From Paramecium pentaurelia (lineage: Eukaryota > Ciliophora > Oligohymenophorea > Peniculida > Parameciidae): a DNA stretch of 64,000 nucleotides. Location of the stretch: NCBI GenBank assembly GCA_905183005.1, contig CAJJDO010000021.1, positions 132,773-196,772 of the forward strand. The letters run 5' to 3'. The translations under genes and the position numbers were made by a program. How positions within the stretch are numbered: position 1 is the first letter of the stretch; every line of letters begins with the position of its first letter. Below, in pieces: positions 25,139 through 37,987 of this stretch. The notes beneath the pieces were generated by a model. The model searched no databases and was not told the DNA's origin. It saw nothing but the letters and a program-made list of their open reading frames with translations.

Positions 25139-26609
25139 TCATAAACAATAGAATGCATAATTTGCTTTGCTTATATTATTCTAAAAATTTGGCAAACTAT
25201 TTTTGATAAGATGATCAATTAGTTGAACAGTTTCTTAATGTCTGTAGAATTTATCATTTTCATGATTTCTAAACATTTCAATATTTCTCATTATGGTATC
25301 ACCTACAACAAAATGCATATTAGCAATCTTTATTTTTGAATTACTTTTAATATATTCTACAATTTAGTTTCTCATTCTAATAATATTTTAATATAATAAT
25401 ATTACTTTTCTGCTCTTTATTCAGGACTAAATGGAGAAGGACTTAAATTTAATTTTTTAAAATGTTGCTTAGTCTTAACTTTAAGATCTTCTAAATATTT
25501 TAATTATTTAACTCTCATTTATAATTATTACATATCTAAATTGATTTTTTCAATCATTTCCTTTAAATTCAATTATTACATATCTTAAGTTGATCCATTT
25601 CTAAAGAGATCTTATAATCTTTAATTAACAATTTAAAGATTAGCTGGAGCATACACAAATAAATGAAATAATTTAGTATTTTCATCATCAATTAATAATA
25701 TCTTGTTGATAAAATTATCAACTTCAATAATATTTGATGAATCTGAATATATGATATCAATATAAAAGTAATTAAACACTTTATTTTAAATTTTAAATAT
25801 GTTTTGAATTTTTGAAATGTTAATCCATAAGTTATTTTTATTTAATTCACTACTAAGTGTTTCTTTGGAATGATAATTTTTGGTTGAATAAATACAATCA
25901 AACCAATCTATTTAAATACTTTATAGAGAATTGAGTTTCTAATTTGGATTTAATTATAACACCAATATTGATTCTGTTCTAATTTTCATTATTAATTGCT
26001 TATTATTTAAAGGCTTTATTTAAGGGTTTTGTGAGTTACTAAAATAAGTACTATTGTATTCACCAAATAACTATCATAATATTTAAATATACAAGATTAT
26101 AACTTATTATACATATCTTATTGAATTAACACAAATTTCTGAAACCTTTATATAAAATATAAACATCTTCAGCATCTACATTTAAATTGATAATTTGAAA
26201 TTAAAGGGAATTTAAATTACTCTATCTAATTTAACTATTGTTACTTTCTTTCTGATTCAAGATTAGTAGGTGAAGTTTATGCATGAATTAACTTTCTTAA
26301 TTATTATTTTGGTCTAGGAATGAACTTAGGTCTTTTAAGAATTATGTTAGTTGGTTTTGATATTTAAGGTAATTCTGTAACCTCATTTACAGAAAAAGTT
26401 CTACTAGTGATTCCTTTATCTTCACTCTAATTCTAAGATTATTATTATTTTGATTAATATGAAATCCTTGAATTTCTTGTAGCTGCATTAATATTATTAA
26501 TTGTCTTACAAGTTGAATAATTTCTTATTGGTGCATTCTTTGTTATTAACATTCCTGATAATTCATCCTATGTTTTTGGGTATTATTTTTTTTTTGAAAT
26601 GCTCAACAT
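25139..26609 (-). CDS. Hypothetical protein with central coiled coil
   Basis: About 460 residues from ATG 26609 to TGA (complement of 25139-25141). The first 130 residues are Ser/Thr/Gln/Arg-rich and look disordered (LKRPKFIPRPKQQLRKLIHA). A globular-looking middle follows (IDIIYSDSSNIIEVDNFINK, then LFHLFVYAPANLQ), then a coiled-coil stretch and LNLSPSPFSPEQRAEK before a 29-nt intron; a compact helical end (HFVVGDTIMRNIEMFRN) closes the protein. Exact introns in the middle (about 25,930-26,180) are uncertain. I do not recognise the family. Confidence 0.6.
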
Positions 26610-27043
26610 AATTATTTAATAAATGGAATACAAATTATTAATGTTAAATAATTCAATAAAATTAAATTTCAATTATCAAATACTCCACATTAGAATATGG
26701 CCCTATATATCATAAAACTAACAAGGAAATTTGTTAAAATTAAATTTAATCAATTTAAATTCAATTCCTAATATAATTGCTTAGTAAAATGATTATTTAT
26801 ATAATATTTTAATTAGAATGCTTTTCTTTAATAATAAAATGATATCTTTCCTCTTCATACAAAGAATGATTATTGTAATTAAAACAACTGTTAAAATATA
26901 TATTAATAAATAATTCTTAAAACAAGTATAAATTAATAAAGATCTTAAATCAAAAAGATTTTAATCAATAGTGATTAAATGATACATATCATTTACATTG
27001 TTATAAAACAATAATAATTAATAAGTTACTTACATATTGAAAA
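26610..27043. other. Divergent intergenic region
   Basis: 434 bp between the starts of a minus-strand gene and the CDPK gene. AT-rich, no frame or RNA seen; presumably holds both promoters. Confidence 0.6.
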
Positions 27044-29106
27044 ATGGGTTCCACTTGTTGTCATACTAAATTCTAGAGTTCATCATATGGTAAAATGATT
27101 ATGTTAACAATAGCAGAATTATGTTTAGAATAAGGATCGAGTGCACTGATTTTATAGAAACAAAGTTTTTCATAATAAGAGTTGAATTAGATGGTAGCAC
27201 CACTCCCATTAGGAAAGGAATCACCAATACCAACAAAACTAGAAGCTATGAAATAATAGATTCATTTATTAAAATTGGAGTCTATTGAAGTTGGAAATGA
27301 GTTAATAGAAGTGTAAGAAAATACACCAGATGATGAAATTGATCTTACAAGAAAAGTATCAATTGATAGTGAATTACAAAATATCAATAATAAGGAAATT
27401 CTGAGCCCTAATCATAAAGAAACTAACCTATTACAATTAAGTCCTATTAAATTAGATTCTGCCTTTAATTTACCTTAACAATCTCCTTCTCCATAAAAGA
27501 AAAATTGTAGGAGAAAAGAATCATTAAGTGTAGAATAATATAATAATACAACTTTTACTTCACCTCGTATTTACACAACAAATAGATAGATTTAAGACTA
27601 AAGTGCTAGTCCAACTAAAAAATCAATAGGATCTATGAGTTCTTTAACTATTAGAATGGGTGTTGAATTATTTATTAACTTAAAGAAGGGTTCTATAAAT
27701 AAGGTATATGCGTTTGGATAAGTACTTGGATAGGGAGCCTTTGGAAAAGTATGGAAAGTCACTCATAAAACAACTGGTAAGATTATATAATTTAAATTAG
27801 GTTTGATAAGAGCGATGAAACAGATAAAAAAATCTGAATTAATAAAAGAGGATGAATAAAAGTTATTTTAAGAGATGCATATATTAAAAAACTTAGATCA
27901 TCCTCATATTGTTAAATTATATGAATTGTATCAAGATTAAACTAATTATTATATGATAACTGAATATTTGTCAGGTGGAGAACTATTTGAGAGAATAAAG
28001 AAAATGTAAGTTTTTACAGAAAAAAGAGCAAGTGAATTAATACTTTAAATACTACTTGCTATCAATTATTGTCATGAATAAAAAATTGTTCATAGAGATT
28101 TAAAACCAGAGAATATTCTTTTTTCAGGTCCTGAACCATAACAAAATCTTAAAATTATTGATTTTGGATGTTCTCGTAGATTTAATACATCAAAAATGAC
28201 TAAAAGAATGGGAACTGTATATTTAATTATTATATCAATAGCCTTATTATATAGCACCTGAAGTTTTAGGTTAAAATTATACAGAAAAATGTGATATTTG
28301 GTCATGTGGAGTAATTCTATATATTCTGTTATGTGGATATCCTCCATTTACAGGTAAAAACGAATAAGAAATCTTTGAAAAAGTTAAATTAGGTAGATTG
28401 AAATTTCCAAGTATTTTCTATTAATACTTTAGATGAGGAATGGGATCTAATTTCAAAAGAAGCTAAACATTTAATTTAAAAGATGATTTAAGTGGATGTA
28501 AATCTTAGATATTCTGCATCATAAGTTATGAGTGATCCTTGGTTCTAAAAACATGCAATTAATTAGCCAATTAATAAAAAGGTGTTAGATAATTTATCTA
28601 AATTTTAAGCAACCAGTGAATTTAGAACAGCTATTGTTTAATATATAGTATCTTAAATGACGAATCATAAAGAAATTGAAGATTTATAAAATACTTTCTA
28701 ATGTTTAGATATAAATAGAGATGGAGTTATAAGTAAAGAGGAACTAATTGAAGGATATAAGAAAATTATTAAAAGTTAAGAGTAAGCTGAATAATAAGCT
28801 GAAAGAATTTTGGAAGAAATTGATAAAAATTTATCAGGATAAATTGATTATAGTGGTATATTATTCTATAATTCCTTAGAATTTATCATGGCATCAATTA
28901 ATCAATCTAAAATCATTTCGTAAAAAAAGATTGAATAAGCATTTCGCATATTTGATTTAGATGGTGATGGATATATAACAAAATAGGAATTAGAAGATGT
29001 AATGGGTACATTAAATTAAGATGTTTGGTAATTATTTCTATAAGAAACTGATCATAATAAAGATGGAAAGATTTCGTATTAAGAATTTTTAAAACTATTT
29101 TTTTGA
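27044..29106 (+). CDS. Calcium-dependent protein kinase (CDPK)
   Basis: About 655 residues. The start MGSTCC is a classical N-myristoylation/palmitoylation signal, so membrane attachment is likely. A Q/S-rich extension of ~210 residues precedes the kinase domain: LGQGAFGKVW, AMKQIKKSEL, HRDLKPENILF, DFGCSR, GTPYYIAPEVL (across a 25-nt intron) and DIWSCGVILYILLCGYPPF. A junction region and four EF-hands follow (DINRDGVISKEEL, DKNLSGQIDYSEF, DLDGDGYITKQEL, DHNKDGKISYQEF), ending at TGA 29104-29106. Introns of 24, 25, 22 and 24 nt restore frame. Calcium binding to the EF-hands releases kinase inhibition in this family, which is shared by plants, apicomplexans and ciliates. Confidence 0.96.
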
Positions 29107-29303
29107 TGAATGTTTGTATTAAAATTAAAATGATATAATTTAATTTGCATTATTATTAAAATTGTTTAATCTTTGTTTAAAAGAATTTTGAGATTCTTTT
29201 TTTTGTATATATAAGAATAAAAAATTGGAGAATATAAAAAAATATATTTTTCAATTAAATATTAATTATAATAGCATTAAAATTTGATTGATAATGGTAA
29301 TAA

Positions 29304-30427
29304 TCATTTTTTAGCTTTTTTCTTTTTCTTAGATTTTTTTTTCTTATTCTTTCTTCTTTTTCTTTTTTTTGTTACTTTTTTAATTTCTTCTAGTATGGCA
29401 TTTTAAATTTCTATTGGAACTTCAAGTCTACAAACTGTTTTATACATTTTAATGCAATCCAAAAATTTCTTAGCAGCTATATAATATATAAATTATAATT
29501 ACAATCATCATATAAGGCATTTCCTCTAAAATCATAGACTTAAATTGAATTATTTTTAGTTAAGACTTCACATATTTTTTCAATCAGAGGAACATCTTCA
29601 GATTCACCAAATTGATTATTAGCTATATTTAATTCCTCTAACCATTCATTAGTTTCTAAAGCTCTAAACAATTGATATACACTAAATTGAATTCATCAAT
29701 ATTACCCTTGATTTCTTAAATAATTTCCCTCTAAAAATAAATATCTTAAATCACAATCAAGAAAGGATAGTATATCCTAAATATATTTAACACTTTCTAA
29801 ATCTAATCTACAATAATTTAATGAAAGTTTTCTAATTGTTGCTAAAGAATTATAAATAATATGATTTTACTATTCATTTCTAATCCTTTACTTAATTCTT
29901 TCATTCCTTCACAACCAATATAATTAAAATCAAGAATGAGTTCTTATAAGGGAACTTTGAAAGCAGGTGATAATGCATAACCAAGATAAGTGCAACCTTG
30001 TGGATTAATTTCATTTTCTGTAAGATCCAATACTTTAGTATTTTATGCTTTTTAAATATAATTTGCCAAATATTTGACACCTTCATTATTGTTTAATCCC
30101 AGACCAGCTTTCACTAACCAAATGTTGGCCAAATGTTTATAACTATTTTTGAATTATATTAATATACTTTAGATCCATTAATGCCTCAAAAATACCTCTA
30201 ATAGCATTAGGTCCAATTTCTTCAATTATATGAAGCTAAATTTAAGTGTTATTAATTACAGTAGTTAAATGTTCTTGATTTTCTAATGCTTATGCAACTG
30301 CTTAAACAAAAATTTTGTTTTATGCCACACCTAGACTTTAGATCTTTCTATTATAAAATCTCATAATTTGTGTAGTGGATTCATCATTATCTTCTCCTTT
30401 TTTGCCTTTCTTGCCCTTTTTGGACAT
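29304..30427 (-). CDS. Leucine-rich-repeat (RNI-like) protein with lysine-rich tail
   Basis: About 360 residues from ATG 30427 to TGA (complement of 29304-29306). It opens MSKKGKKGKKGEDNDE, continues with repeats of the ribonuclease-inhibitor type (for example LQELILDFNYIGCEGMKEL, and LRYLFLEGNYLRNQG), and ends in a very basic tail (KKVTKKRKRRKNKKKK...). Such repeats mediate protein binding; related proteins occur in dynein regulatory complexes, but I cannot assign this one. Short introns interrupt the repeats. The basic head and tail suggest microtubule or nucleic-acid contact (inference). Confidence 0.8.
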
Positions 30428-30507
30428 GAAATATATAATAAATAAATTATATATTAATTCTTAAACACAATTCTATAATTTATTAAAAGACATTAGACAA
30501 ATAAATA

Positions 30508-31157
30508 TCATAACTCTTGATGTTTTAAAAGATAAAACTTAATCTTATAAATATCATTTGGTAATCCTTATTAAAATTATTCATCCATAATTTTGAACCC
30601 ACTCTTTTTAATTAAATTCTCATATATTCTCTCAGATCTAGTTATTGAAGCATCTTCTTCATCATATTAATAATCTTAAGATGAAATATTCTCCTTTAAA
30701 ATAATAGGAGACTTATTAAATTTTTAGAGCATATTACAAAAATCTGAATCTGTAAGATACATACTAATCCATTAAATCCATACGCAATCATAATTTGTTT
30801 TAGGTTCAAATTCTTCTACTGACATTTAATAATATAAACAATTAAATTTACTGAGCCTTCTCCGAGATTCATTAAGAAATTTGGCTTCCCTTTCAACTAA
30901 ATGAATCTATAATCAACAAAAGATCTTACTTCCTTAAAATATTTGATAAATAATTATTCAGATATTCTACCTATTCCTGAACCTAATTCCAAGAGTGTAT
31001 TAAATTATTGAATGTTCTTAAGTAAAAACAATTCAGACTGTTAAATATCAACATTATTTATTTAATCATATCCTCCCAACATACTACTATTTGTAATAGA
31101 TTGTTTTGACCAAAATTATTTATTGATTTCTTTCATTGAATATTTTGCAAAATTCAT
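30508..31157 (-). CDS. NTMT1: Protein N-terminal alpha-N-methyltransferase (NTMT1/METTL11A)
   Basis: 208 residues, normal for the family. Start ATG at 31157. Diagnostic blocks: FWSKQSITNSSMLGGYDQIN, then the SAM-binding LELGSGIGRISEQL, VEREAKFL after a 23-nt intron, YDCVWIQWISMYLTDSD, ILKENISSQ, DDASITRSERIY-like EEDASITRSE, and GLPNDIYKIKFYLL. NTMT1 methylates the free alpha-amino group of proteins with an X-Pro-Lys start after methionine removal. Stop at complement of 30508-30510. Its start codon is only 14 bp from that of the gene on the opposite strand. Confidence 0.96.
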
Positions 31158-31171
31158 TTAATATTAAATTT
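31158..31171. promoter_or_regulatory. 14-bp gap between divergent start codons
   Basis: The ATGs of NTMT1 (minus strand, 31157) and of the basic protein gene (plus strand, 31172) are separated by 14 bp. Any promoter elements and 5' UTRs must therefore overlap the opposite gene. No motif can be assigned. Confidence 0.5.
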
Positions 31172-31913
31172 ATGTAATCATTATCTGTGAAAAATACAAA
31201 ATATCAAATACAATATAGAGAATGGTAATTATATAAAATAGATCTCCAGGAGTTATTCATGTCATCAGAGAAGACTTAGTGAAATAAATAATAGAAAAAA
31301 TAGTAATGATAAGAACTATATCAATATCATTGAATCTAGTAGAAGGAATAAATTTTTTAATTCAAGAAGAAAAGAAATAAAAAAATAAGAAGAAATTCTA
31401 TCTTAAAATAAAAAGTTACTTAATAAAATAGTCAATATCAAGTCTAGTTTTTATCGATCGGTTATTTTTAGATTTAATTTAATAGTCATCTAGGTAATCT
31501 ATAAGTAGTAATTGTTCTAAACAATCTTCAAGATCTATTGAATAAAAAGAAAAGAATATCTAACGTATTAAGGACAATCAAATTACAAGATAAAAGATAT
31601 CTTAAATGTGTATAAGCTGATATAATATTTCAGTAAGTCTACTTTTAAGTCAATTCCAACAGAGAGGACCAGCCGAGATTCTCTTCGAAGACCTATATAC
31701 TAGATAGAGAATACCTAAAAAAAAGAGAAATGTCTTTAAGTCTAAAAGATTAGTTAAGTACGATTACTCTCTTTTCCTTCTGTGAGAGGCAATAATAAAC
31801 CCAAAATATTTAATCCAGATAATACAGGGATAGGCAATACATTACCAGCAATAAAAAAACATAACTATTAAATCATAGCAAGGATGCTCAAAGATAAATT
31901 GTATAATAACTGA
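31172..31913 (+). CDS. Basic, Ser/Arg/Asn-rich hypothetical protein
   Basis: ATG 31172 begins MQSLSVKNTKYQIQYREW; a 25-nt intron (about 31,208-31,232) leads into SYSCHQRRLSEINNRKN and a strongly basic, disordered-looking protein (RRNKFFNSRRKE, TERTSRDSLRRP, RLLSFPSVRGNNKP). Further introns of 25 and 26 nt. It reads to TGA 31911-31913, about 220 residues. A second open stretch in a shifted frame continues to TGA 32261-32263 (HFEEEKQFF... YEALSTEQKLKEK), which could be a further exon if a 40-nt intron exists. Family unknown. Confidence 0.5.
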
Positions 31914-32263
31914 TTACTTATATTAATGAATAATTATTTTAGAAAAACAATCATTTTGAAGAAGAAAAATAATTCTTCTTGATGTGTTACGATATGCCAA
32001 TCCTTAACAAACTCACATAATTGATTATATTTAATGTACAATACAAAAATGAGATGAAGAATTAAGGCAAACATTCAAATTCCCACTAAAACTCTAGTAA
32101 GCCAGATTCAATCTTTAAAGAATATGAAGCATTATCAACCGAATAAAAATTGAAAGAGAAGAATCATTTTATTTTTCTTTGGATAGAAACTTCAATAATA
32201 ATTCATTTAGAATATCTACATCTCTTAAAGAACATGACTATAAAAGGTAAATTGGGATTTTGA

Positions 32264-32684
32264 TAGATTTATTTTAATAAGGGACATTTTTGTGAAGTCT
32301 TTATAATTATTCTAATGTTTTACTAATTTTTTGCTTATTCTAAATATTAATTATTATTAGGAATATTTAATATCAATATATTATTATAATGATTTGAGTA
32401 TGGAAACTAACTCAATCCCATAGTTTTTAAAATAATTATGAAATATAATATATATATTATTAAAAATAATAAAGAGTCTTATTTTTCATCACAATTATTA
32501 TATGGATAGGTGGAATTTATATATTCCTACATTCATTATTTAAATTAAATCAGAAAAAATGTACTTATAACCGTATTACCATAAAAGTTTGTCATAGAAT
32601 TAAAAAATTAATTTTATTAGATATGATTAAAATTTAGCATTATTTTTATTTGTATTGAACTTATTTTATATATATTTTTATTAA
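32264..32684. other. Intergenic stretch
   Basis: About 420 bp, AT-rich, no frame or RNA feature seen. Confidence 0.55.
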
Positions 32685-34279
32685 ATGAATAATAATACAA
32701 CTATTATTCCCAATCGATAATTCCCTAATAAATTATTGACATAAATTCAAACTTTAGATCCTCTTTAAATTAGACTAATAATCCAAAAGGAATTTTTATA
32801 AGGAAAACTCTGCCAAAATATTTAACATTATGTTTTGGTCCAAAATGCAGATTAACTATATTCAGAAATAGTTTTGTTATGGTATCTTAGAAAGGAAATT
32901 ACATAAGATGAAGCTCATTTATTCATAAATAAAAGTGATCCTAACTTATTTCCATTCCAACTCATGTAATATTTAATTAATCCATAAATCAAATTACCTC
33001 TTCTTAGATTAATATTTAATACATAAAACATTTAATTCCTTAATTCATCATTAGATATAGTTTTGATGAGTTAATAAACTAAAAAGGAAGTCTCTTCTCT
33101 TTTATTAGGTTTTGATGAGTAAGTATAATAATATGAAATAAATTTGATTTTAAATCATTATCCTAAATTGAGCCTATTGGTTTCTTATCATTTAAGAATC
33201 AATCCTAAATTTGAAGAGTTAAGTAGTTTTGATACAAATTTAATTGCAATTACTCTAAAAAGATCATAAACAATTAATAAAGGAATTGAAACTTTACTTA
33301 ATTATTTATTAGAATGTGATGATAAGAAAAGCATAGTTGATATCTTAATTTAATTGAATTTTTAAAATGATACAGTTTTAAATTTAGGAATCTTAAAATC
33401 TCCAGAAGAGGTTTAATATAAAGAAGAATATATATTTTTTGAGAAATGGACTTAAACAAAAAGTTTTAATGAAAAAATATGGGGTAGATTCACTTCTTTA
33501 GTCAATTAAAAGATGATTAAACTTGATAATTAAGAATTCACAGTAAACAATCTTAATTTTGCTTAACCTCTTCTCATTAAAGCATTATTTTCTTTAGTAA
33601 AAAGACATACAAGCAATTTTATTATAGAGAATGCTATTAATAAAGAAATCAAGATGAAATAAAATCTATTTTTAGATTATCCAGAATTCTTTAAAGTATT
33701 TTTTATTGATTACTCTTCATTATTAGATCCAAATTATAATATGTAATTATATATATATTTAATGAAATATTTAGGTTAATTTTAGAATCTTTAAATGTAA
33801 TACTTACTCATATTTAAAGAACTGCAAAATAACCAATTGTATAACATTTAGTAATTTTATTATAATAATATATTTAGAAATTATTACTTTGTTAATTTTT
33901 AGTTTAATGTATATAAAAAATGGTAGATCCATAAAAGATTGAGATAAGTATTTATTAATTTATTTAATAATTACTTGCTAAAGATAAGAATTTGAATTTT
34001 TAATTTGCAGCTTCATTAAAATTAGATTAAATTGAAAAAGCTGTAAAGCATATTGATTGCTTATTTTTATTATTATCTGATTTAGATTTATTGTAATAGA
34101 AATTGGGTGATAAAGAACGTTTTTATTTATTTTGTAAATGTCTCTAATAAAAACATAAAAGTGAATTATTGGAAAAACCATTAGAGATTTATTAAAATGA
34201 AAAATAGCTGAAACATAAATATAATACAAATTTAATAATGAAAAAGAAAGAGGATAGAGTGATTGCTTAATTATTCTGA
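32685..34279 (+). CDS. Large helical-repeat protein, function unknown
   Basis: About 522 residues from ATG 32685 to TGA 34277-34279, with one clear intron of 26 nt (about 33,925-33,950). The sequence is leucine-rich and alpha-helical throughout (for example LIIQKEFLQGKLCQ, LLNYLLECDDKKSIVDILIQL, LDQIEKAVKHIDCLFLLL), with no signal peptide, membrane helix or metal site. The pattern suits a HEAT/ARM-like scaffold, but I recognise no family. It ends in a lysine-rich tail. Confidence 0.7.
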
Positions 34280-34477
34280 AACTTCTAACTTGTGAATTAA
34301 CTATAATTTCAATATATATATATTAGTTATATTTCATTATAATAAATGATAGTAATTGTATTTGAGATTATAAGTTAAACAATAGGAAAGTAATCCTATA
34401 TGTTTCTGCTTAAAAAGATGCATAATAAGTTTTATTTATATAAATATTATATTATCTATACGTTAAATAAATTTTAT

Positions 34478-36069
34478 ATGAAAATCAACCAACCTTTTTA
34501 GGTTTTTGTTCGTATACGATCCCATTCAGATTCTACAAATCCAATTGAAGTTGTTAATGAAAATATTGTAACTATAAATTTTAAATAAATAGCTTAGAAT
34601 ATCAAATAGAGAAATGAGCTTTTAGAAAATCTTTACTGAAAATGATTCCAATTAATCAGTTTATGAAGGAGTACTATTGTATATTAAGTAGACTTTATCG
34701 AAATTTATAAGTAAAATATTTGAAGGGTTCAATATGACAGTGTTATGTTATGGAATGACTGGATCTGGTAAAACTCATACTATGTTTGGGAACTCATAAG
34801 TACAATTAAATAATAAATAAAAAGGATCATTATGGCATAGTATATTAAGCAGTTAAGGAACTTTTTCAACTGAAGAAAAATGGATTTATAAAAATTAGTT
34901 TTTATGAAATATATAATGAATAGATTATAGATTTGTTAGAATAAAATTCATAGAATTTATCAGTCTAAGAAGATAAGAATGGAGATACTTAAATACCAGG
35001 TTTATCATAATAATGCATAGTTGATGAAGATCATCTTGTTTAATTGATATAATAAGCATAAAAACGAAGATAATTGGCTTCAACTGCTAGTAATTAATAT
35101 TCATCTAGATCACATGCTATTGTATAGATATAAGTAGTAAATTATGATGAGAAATAAAATATTAAATATGATGGTAAATTAATATTAGCAGATTTGGCAG
35201 GTAGTGAAAGATGTTATAATTATAAAAATGGAGGAACATAAAAGATTTAATAAGAAGGTTAAAATATTAATAAATCTCTTTTGGCATTGGGTTAATGTAT
35301 TATGATGTTAAATTAAAGCAAATCACATATTCCATATAGAAATTCTAAATTAACAAGAATTCTAAAATAATCTCTAAGTGGTAATTCTATGACTCTTTTT
35401 ATTGCATGTATAAGTAAATAATTTAGTGAAGAAACAGAAAATACATTAAAATATGCTTAATAAGCATGTGCAATAAAAACATAATTAACTTAAGCTATGA
35501 CATAAATCTAAATTTAACAACCAAAAAGATCTATATCAATTGAAATCTAGAATCTAGAATAATAATTGAATAATTATTTTGTGATTAATAATGGTTTACA
35601 TAAAAACTTAAATACATTATATTAAAATGTGTAAAAAGAATAGGAAACTAAAGTTATTGTTTAAAATGTAGAATAATATATAGCATCAAATATGAGAAAG
35701 TAGAAATTAATAATAAATTAAATTAAAGAACTTATTGTTGAAAAAGAAAATTAAGATAAATCATTTACATATAGAGGATCAGAAGTAAGATTTTGTGATT
35801 TAAGCAATAAAAGTTCAATAATTTCATAAATACAACCTCATACTGCAGATTAAAGTTGTTAAACTGAAAGAGTTTGTGATCCAATTTAATTTGATGTAAA
35901 ACATGGAAGACATAATTCATAATAAACAATTAATAAAATTGAAATACATAAAATTCCAGAATCAAAAAGATTTTCAAATCCATTTCTAAGTACTATGGTT
36001 TTAGAAGAAAATACAAAAAAGAATGTATTATAAGATAGAACAAATAGATTCAAAATAAAAATAAAATGA
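34478..36069 (+). CDS. Kinesin-family motor protein
   Basis: About 513 residues from ATG 34478 to TGA 36067-36069. The motor domain begins almost at once (QPFQVFVRIRSHSDS) and has the nucleotide-binding loop CYGMTGSGKTHTMFG, switch I SSRSHAIVQIQ, switch II LADLAGSERC, and NKSLLALGQCI, followed by IPYRNSKLTRILKQSL and EETENTLKYAQQA. Introns of 25 nt occur after NEN-Ile and after the P-loop. The ~170-residue tail is Q/K-rich with short coiled coils. The compact size and N-terminal motor point to a small plus-end-type kinesin; the subfamily is not clear. Confidence 0.94.
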
Positions 36070-36253
36070 ATAATTTTTTTATACTTTTTATTATTAATTA
36101 TGAATGTTTCATTATTTGTTATGAATATTTCAAAAATAAATGAGTTAAATCTGATATTTTAGATAATATTGTTATACAAAATGATTTTAATATTAATTTA
36201 TTATTATTATATATTATTTCTTTTCTGTATACAAATCAACTTATTTCTAATGC

Positions 36254-37011
36254 ATGTAACTAATAAAGGCAGAACTTGCAAACAAAGAAGCTCAGTTCAT
36301 ACAAAAGATTAAAAAATAAATTCTGAAAGGTTTTCATTATCAAATATCATTAAAATATAGACGTAGTCTGAATGTTGATATGAATAATTATACACCTAAG
36401 TAACCAAAATGGGCTGAAAAGACTATTAAAAATATGAATAGATGTTCCTTTACTGATCTTAATGAATAAGATAAGAGGGGATCTATGAGTACCGTAGCTA
36501 CATTAACAACAATGAGCACAGATTTTTATGTTTAAGATGATGATCCTATTGAAGAATAGACATCTTCAAGTGATGAATCATAAAGTTATGTAAAATTTAA
36601 AACAGAAATGTGTAAAAATTGGAGTATGTTGGGTAGATGCAATTATGGAAATAAGTGTTAATTTGCACATGGTTAAAATGAAATGATTAATCGATAGTGT
36701 AATTAGAAATACAAATCTAAACTATGTCGGTCTTTCCATTAAGATTATGTTATTAACACTTATTATTTATTTAGGTCTGCTTTTATGGAGCTAGATGTTA
36801 ATTTATTCATGAAAGCAGAAGTGTTGACCAGATTAGAAAAGATTGCAAATCTTAGACTTCTTTTTATTAGCCTACTTCAAATTAATTAAGATTGAAATCT
36901 TTTCAACTTATAACAAGTGATTGGAAACAAGAAATTCCATTGCAAGAATGTTTTTAACTTTGGAAGACTAAATTGTTATTATAAATCAACATATCATCAA
37001 GTAGTGATTGA
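36254..37011 (+). CDS. Tandem CCCH zinc-finger (TTP-like) RNA-binding protein
   Basis: About 243 residues. After an N-terminal region (YTPKQPKWAEK, a Ser/Thr/Asp-rich stretch) come two perfect Cys-x8-Cys-x5-Cys-x3-His fingers: CKNWSMLGRCNYGNKCQFAH and, across a 26-nt intron, CRSFHQDYVCFYGARCQFIH, each led by a K(T/S)-x-(M/L)C motif, with 18 or so residues between. This spacing is that of the tristetraprolin family, whose members bind AU-rich elements in mRNA 3' UTRs and promote decay. Start ATG 36254, stop TGA 37009-37011. Confidence 0.93.
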
Positions 37012-37060
37012 AGATTTTGTAAAGGTTTATGATTTATTTATTTATTATTTAATATATTAA

Positions 37061-37934
37061 ATGATTTAAGATTAATATTTGTTAATGCTAAAACAGAACT
37101 CAATATCTAACTAAATAATAGAGGCTTATTTACAATAGAAATAATATCTTATAAAGTAAAAACAACATAATTACTAAGCAATGTGATTTCTTACTTTGCA
37201 AATATAATTACATATGGTCCAATAGCATTGTTTAATGCCCAGAAAATATGCTCTTCTAAATAGTCTTAATAATTTGTTAGTACAATTAGGAAAAATTATG
37301 AAACTATGTTTGGTTTAAATGATTAACAAGATTCATAAAATTTTATTGATAAATCTTAGGATTATTTTAAACAATACTTTACAGAGTAGATATTAGATCA
37401 ACACTATTTAAACTTTTTAAATGATTTAAAAGATTGTTCTTATATTAAATAATTGAATAGAAATTAATGGCTTGATTAACTATAAGAAATTATTGAAATT
37501 TCTACAATTTAAGAAGTAAATTTATAGTATCACTTATTAGATCAACCAAACTTAAATTATTAATGAATAATTTGAAAGTGACACTTTAGCTCGGGAAAGA
37601 AAGAGGTAATTTTATTATTTAATATTATTAGTATTTGTTATGATGGTGATGAAGAGAGAACCCCTTAATAGAGTGAAGAGGATGAATAAAATAAAAATAA
37701 AGTAAGTAATTATAAAGAAATCAAAAAAGTATTAAAAAAATAAGAAAGAAAAAGAATTATAAAATGGAGAAGGAGGTGAAGAGGGTTATGATGCCAGTAA
37801 TTCAGATCATAAAATTAAGATTTCAAAATTGCCTAGAAGAATCATTTAGAGAAGAAAGTAAGCAAACAATCAAGAGTTTGATACAGATAGAGAATATGTA
37901 TATATTTTAATTTATTTAGAAATAAAAAGAATGA
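37061..37934 (+). CDS. Hypothetical protein with acidic then basic C-terminal region
   Basis: About 250 residues assembled over five short introns of 22-28 nt (for example GTAAAAACAACATAATTACT... near 37,160). The N-terminal half is helical and Q-rich (NNVISYFANIITYGPIALFN, DYFKQYFTEQILDQHYLNFL); the C-terminal half is acidic (CYDGDEERTPQQSEEDEQ), then Gly/Glu-rich, then basic (KLPRRIIQRRKQANNQ), ending at TGA 37932-37934. A shorter reading would end at TGA 37564-37566 with an overlapping ATG; splicing a 25-nt intron near 37,520 removes that stop and joins both halves, which I prefer. No family recognised; a nuclear protein is possible. Confidence 0.55.
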
Positions 37935-37987
37935 ACAACATTATTCAATATGTGTAATTATTATATATATTTATATTAATTTGATAA

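Noticed and set aside
37563..37934. Separate gene starting at an ATG overlapping the stop of the preceding frame
   Set aside because: A 25-nt intron near 37,520 removes that stop and joins the two frames into one protein; overlapping start/stop codons are not expected here.
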